From contig CACWWZ010000008.1 in the NCBI GenBank assembly GCA_902764705.1, positions 1 to 64,000 on the forward strand: a stretch of DNA of 64,000 bases, written 5' to 3'. The translations under genes were made by a program, and so were the position numbers. The notes beneath the pieces were generated by a model, which saw only the letters and a program-made list of their open reading frames with translations, did no database searches and was not told the origin of the DNA. Source of the stretch: an uncultured Prevotellaceae bacterium. GTDB lineage: Bacteria; Bacteroidota; Bacteroidia; Bacteroidales; Bacteroidaceae. Below, in pieces: positions 61,782 through 64,000 of the stretch. The number at the start of each line of letters is the position of its first letter. Within the stretch, counting starts at the first letter, position 1.

Positions 61782-63700
61782 TATCTTCCCAGCAGTACCA
61801 ACATAGCGTTGATGTCGCTGGGCGAAACGCCGGGAATTCTACTGGCTTGTCCCAATGTTTCCGGCTGAATCTTCTCCAGTTTCTGTCGTGCTTCCGTAGA
61901 AATGGCTGTTAGATTAGGATAATCGAACTTACCTTTTATCTTGATATTCTCCAAGCGGTGCATCTTGTCTGCCACCATACGTTCGCGTTCGATGTATCCT
62001 TTATATTTGATATGTATCTCTGCTGCTTCTGCAATCTCTTCCTTTCGATTAGGTAACTGTTCGATGACTTCGTGGAATTCTGGTACGATTTCCTGCAACT
62101 TTTCAAAGTTAAGTTCAGGGCGAGCCACAAGGTCTTCCAACTTACAACCATAGACGAGTGGGGTAGAGCCCATAGCTTCCAAGGCACCATTTACCACTTT
62201 TGGTTTAATGGCATACGTGCGACAGAATTCCTCGATTCTTTCGATAGCTACTTTCTTTTCCAGCCACCAGTCATAGCGGTCTCGTTTGGCAATACCCAAC
62301 TCGTAGGCTTTCTCTGTCAGTCGGGCATCAGCATCGTCTTGACGTAGCAGTATGCGATATTCCGCCCTTGAGGTAAACATGCGATAGGGTTCGTCAACAC
62401 CTTTCGTAACCAGATCATCAATAAGCACGCCAATATATGCCTCGTCGCGTTTTAATTCAAAGGTTGGGACTGTGGCGACAGAATCGCCACACACACTACC
62501 TGCTTTCAATGCCGCATTGATGCCAGCCAGCGTGCCTTGGCCGCCAGCCTCTTCATATCCAGTGGTACCATTCACCTGTCCAGCCATAAAGAGTCCACCA
62601 ATTATTTTCGATTCGAGCGAATGCTTTAGTTGAGTGGGATCGAAGAAATCGTACTCTATTGCGTAACCAGGACGATATACTTTCAAGTCTCTCAGAGCAG
62701 GTATCTTCTTCAGCGCTTCTACCTGAACGTCCATAGGCAGACTTGAAGAGAAGCCGTTTAGATACATCTCGTTGGTATCTTCGCCTTCTGGTTCCAAAAA
62801 CAGCAAGTGTTGTGGACGATCTGGGAAGGTAACGAGCTTAGTCTCTATAGAAGGACAGTAACGTGGACCTATCGATTTTATCTGACCATTATAGAGTGGG
62901 GAGTCATCCAATCCACCAAGTAATGTTTGATGTACTTCCGGATTGGTATAACATACCCAACAAGGTAATTGCTGCAAAGGACGTGATTCGCCAAGATATG
63001 AAAACTTATAATAACCATTCTCGCCATCCTGTCGCTCCATATCTTCGAAATGTACGCTTCGCTTGTCGATACGGACAGGCGTACCCGTCTTCATACGGGC
63101 AGAACGGATTCCGTGACGAGTGATACTCTCGGTGAAATGGGATACTGCGGGTTCGGCGATACGTCCGCCAGGCACCATCTTTCGTCCGATATGCATCAAA
63201 CCATTGAGGAACGTGCCAGCGGTGATGATAACCGCTTTGGCTCGGATTTCTGCGCCCCAAATGGTCTTCACACCAACAGCCTGCTTTCCGATGGTTTTGC
63301 CATCGGACACATTTTCTACTAACAGTTCGTCTGCCAGGTCTTGCCAAATATCGAGATTAGGAGTCGCATCAAGCATAGAGCGCCACTTCCAGATAAACTT
63401 TCCTCTGTCGCACTGGGCACGAGGACTCCAAACGGCAGGACCTTTGCTTCGATTGAGCATACGGAACTGGATGGCGGTAGCGTCGGTTACCAATCCCATC
63501 TGACCACCAAGCGCGTCAATCTCACGAACAATCTGTCCTTTGGCAATACCTCCAATAGCAGGATTACACGACATCTGTGCAATCTTGTTCATATCCATTG
63601 TGACCAGCAATGTTCTTGCGCCCATGTTGGCTGAAGCCGTTGCTGCCTCACAACCAGCATGTCCGCCACCAATCACAATCACGTCATACTTTAGAATCAT
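61781..63700 (-). CDS. mnmG: tRNA uridine-5-carboxymethylaminomethyl modification enzyme MnmG (GidA)
   Basis: With MnmE, this FAD protein modifies the wobble uridine of several tRNAs. The 639-residue protein starts MILKYDVIVIGGGHAGCEAATASANMG with the FAD loop at 11-16, and has AQMSCNPAIGGIAKGQIVREID, GTFLNGLMHIG, and the late ASRIPGVSPSDINAMLVLLGR end. Two consensus promoters lie upstream, one of them ending 4 bases before the ATG. In many bacteria this gene lies close to oriC. Confidence 0.98.
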   Translation of the reverse strand: MILKYDVIVIGGGHAGCEAATASANMGARTLLVTMDMNKIAQMSCNPAIGGIAKGQIVREIDALGGQMGLVTDATAIQFRMLNRSKGPAVWSPRAQCDRGKFIWKWRSMLDATPNLDIWQDLADELLVENVSDGKTIGKQAVGVKTIWGAEIRAKAVIITAGTFLNGLMHIGRKMVPGGRIAEPAVSHFTESITRHGIRSARMKTGTPVRIDKRSVHFEDMERQDGENGYYKFSYLGESRPLQQLPCWVCYTNPEVHQTLLGGLDDSPLYNGQIKSIGPRYCPSIETKLVTFPDRPQHLLFLEPEGEDTNEMYLNGFSSSLPMDVQVEALKKIPALRDLKVYRPGYAIEYDFFDPTQLKHSLESKIIGGLFMAGQVNGTTGYEEAGGQGTLAGINAALKAGSVCGDSVATVPTFELKRDEAYIGVLIDDLVTKGVDEPYRMFTSRAEYRILLRQDDADARLTEKAYELGIAKRDRYDWWLEKKVAIERIEEFCRTYAIKPKVVNGALEAMGSTPLVYGCKLEDLVARPELNFEKLQEIVPEFHEVIEQLPNRKEEIAEAAEIHIKYKGYIERERMVADKMHRLENIKIKGKFDYPNLTAISTEARQKLEKIQPETLGQASRIPGVSPSDINAMLVLLGR

Positions 63701-63704
63701 GCTG

Positions 63705-63735
63705 CAAAGTTACGAAAAAACGAGAGAAATGCAAA
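63705..63735 (-). promoter_or_regulatory. Proximal mnmG promoter (possibly leaderless)
   Basis: TTTG (63735-63732), 19 bp, TAACTTTG (63712-63705), then CAGC and the ATG at 63700. Confidence 0.65.
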
Positions 63736-63787
63736 AGGAAAACTTGTTTTTCTTTTCATTTCCGAGTGATAGTAACTTCGGCAAAGC

Positions 63788-63819
63788 CAAAGATAGTGCA
63801 AACCGAATAAAAAACCAAA
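63788..63819 (-). promoter_or_regulatory. Distal mnmG promoter
   Basis: TTTG (63819-63816), exactly 20 bp, TATCTTTG (63795-63788). It would give a leader of about 80 bases. Confidence 0.65.
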
Positions 63820-63835
63820 AAATGCAGCAAGAAAG

Positions 63836-64000
63836 TTACATCAAAATCTTTTCAAGCAGTTCTTTCTGATGACCAGGCATGATGATATGATGGTTGCCAA
63901 TGGGATTAGTCAGGAAATACTGTACCAGATTCTTGTCTGCAAGTTGGATGACCTGTTGCGTACGACAAAGATCGGGCTTGGCCTGATTGTGAACCAATGT
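63836..64000 (-). CDS. C-terminal end of a sugar-isomerase-like protein (partial)
   Basis: The last 54 codons of a minus-strand gene run in from the right edge: VHNQAKPDLCRTQQVIQL...YFLTNPIGNHHIMPGHQKELLEKILM. The NPIGNHHI...PG pattern recalls the C-terminal domain of L-fucose/L-arabinose isomerase-like proteins. Only the end is visible, so the family is tentative; that it is coding is more certain than what it encodes. Confidence 0.5.
   Translation of the reverse strand, partial: TLVHNQAKPDLCRTQQVIQLADKNLVQYFLTNPIGNHHIIMPGHQKELLEKILM

Noticed and set aside
39606..63700. Gene polarity as support for an origin at 52.4 kb
   Set aside because: Genes left of the gap are mostly plus and those right mostly minus, so they converge on it; this is contrary to a typical origin and is noted as counter-evidence.

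Overview
The window looks like a chromosomal segment of a Bacteroidota bacterium, most likely a Prevotella-like member of the Prevotellaceae. The reasons are: many promoters of the Bacteroidota form TTTG-N19/20-TAnnTTTG; a type IX secretion component (PorZ) plus several secreted proteins sharing a short C-terminal KGLYIVNGKK-like tail; a BspA-like leucine-rich-repeat protein; small MKKxYMxP proteins; and housekeeping genes of Bacteroidota type. No tRNA, rRNA, CRISPR array or prophage was seen.

Layout. 1-2.5 kb: a BspA-like protein that ends mid-repeat, a palindromic structured element and an orphan antitoxin-like gene. 2.5-11.7 kb: gpmI, a secreted esterase, then a plus-strand run of sialate-O-acetylesterase, Nudix hydrolase, subtilase, GH13 amylase and a FISUMP-type protein. 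11.7-17.2 kb (minus): acpP-fabF-rnc followed by a GH2 beta-galactosidase that seems to have lost an internal domain at a heptamer array. 17.4-26.4 kb: pdxB, DUF4254-GT9-rubredoxin, ychF, lgt, a REP-flanked RAYT transposase unit and mutS. 26.5-39.5 kb: secreted proteins, namely a PL9-like pectate lyase, two paralogous modular surface proteins, and a plus-strand cluster of M6 protease, small peptide, surface protein, NUC1-type nuclease and endonuclease I. 39.6-48.8 kb: leuS-yitT-rdgB-porZ followed by a GtrI/GtrA/GtrB-like glycosylation trio. 48.8-52.2 kb (minus): acyltransferase, CotH-like protein, nadA. 52.2-52.6 kb: an AT-rich gap with a cluster of DnaA-box-like 9-mers. 52.6-64 kb: a SpoU methyltransferase, polA, a polyprenyl synthase and the minus-strand run mnmG-apt-uvrC-dtd-membrane protein-mazG-deoC, with one perfect and one near-perfect parS site on either side of apt.

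How the genes fit together. The secreted enzymes (amylase, subtilase, pectate lyase, beta-galactosidase, nucleases, protease) fit a polysaccharide- and biomass-degrading gut or oral anaerobe that exports cargo through type IX secretion. PorZ lies next to genes that may decorate the surface polysaccharide on which such cargo is anchored. The most unusual signals are non-coding or at repeat-gene junctions: parS plus DnaA boxes, imperfect arrays of period 7, 8 or 9 bp in intergenic regions and inside lacZ and porZ, a RAYT unit framed by inverted REP-like repeats, and a small-peptide domain fused in frame to a secreted nuclease.
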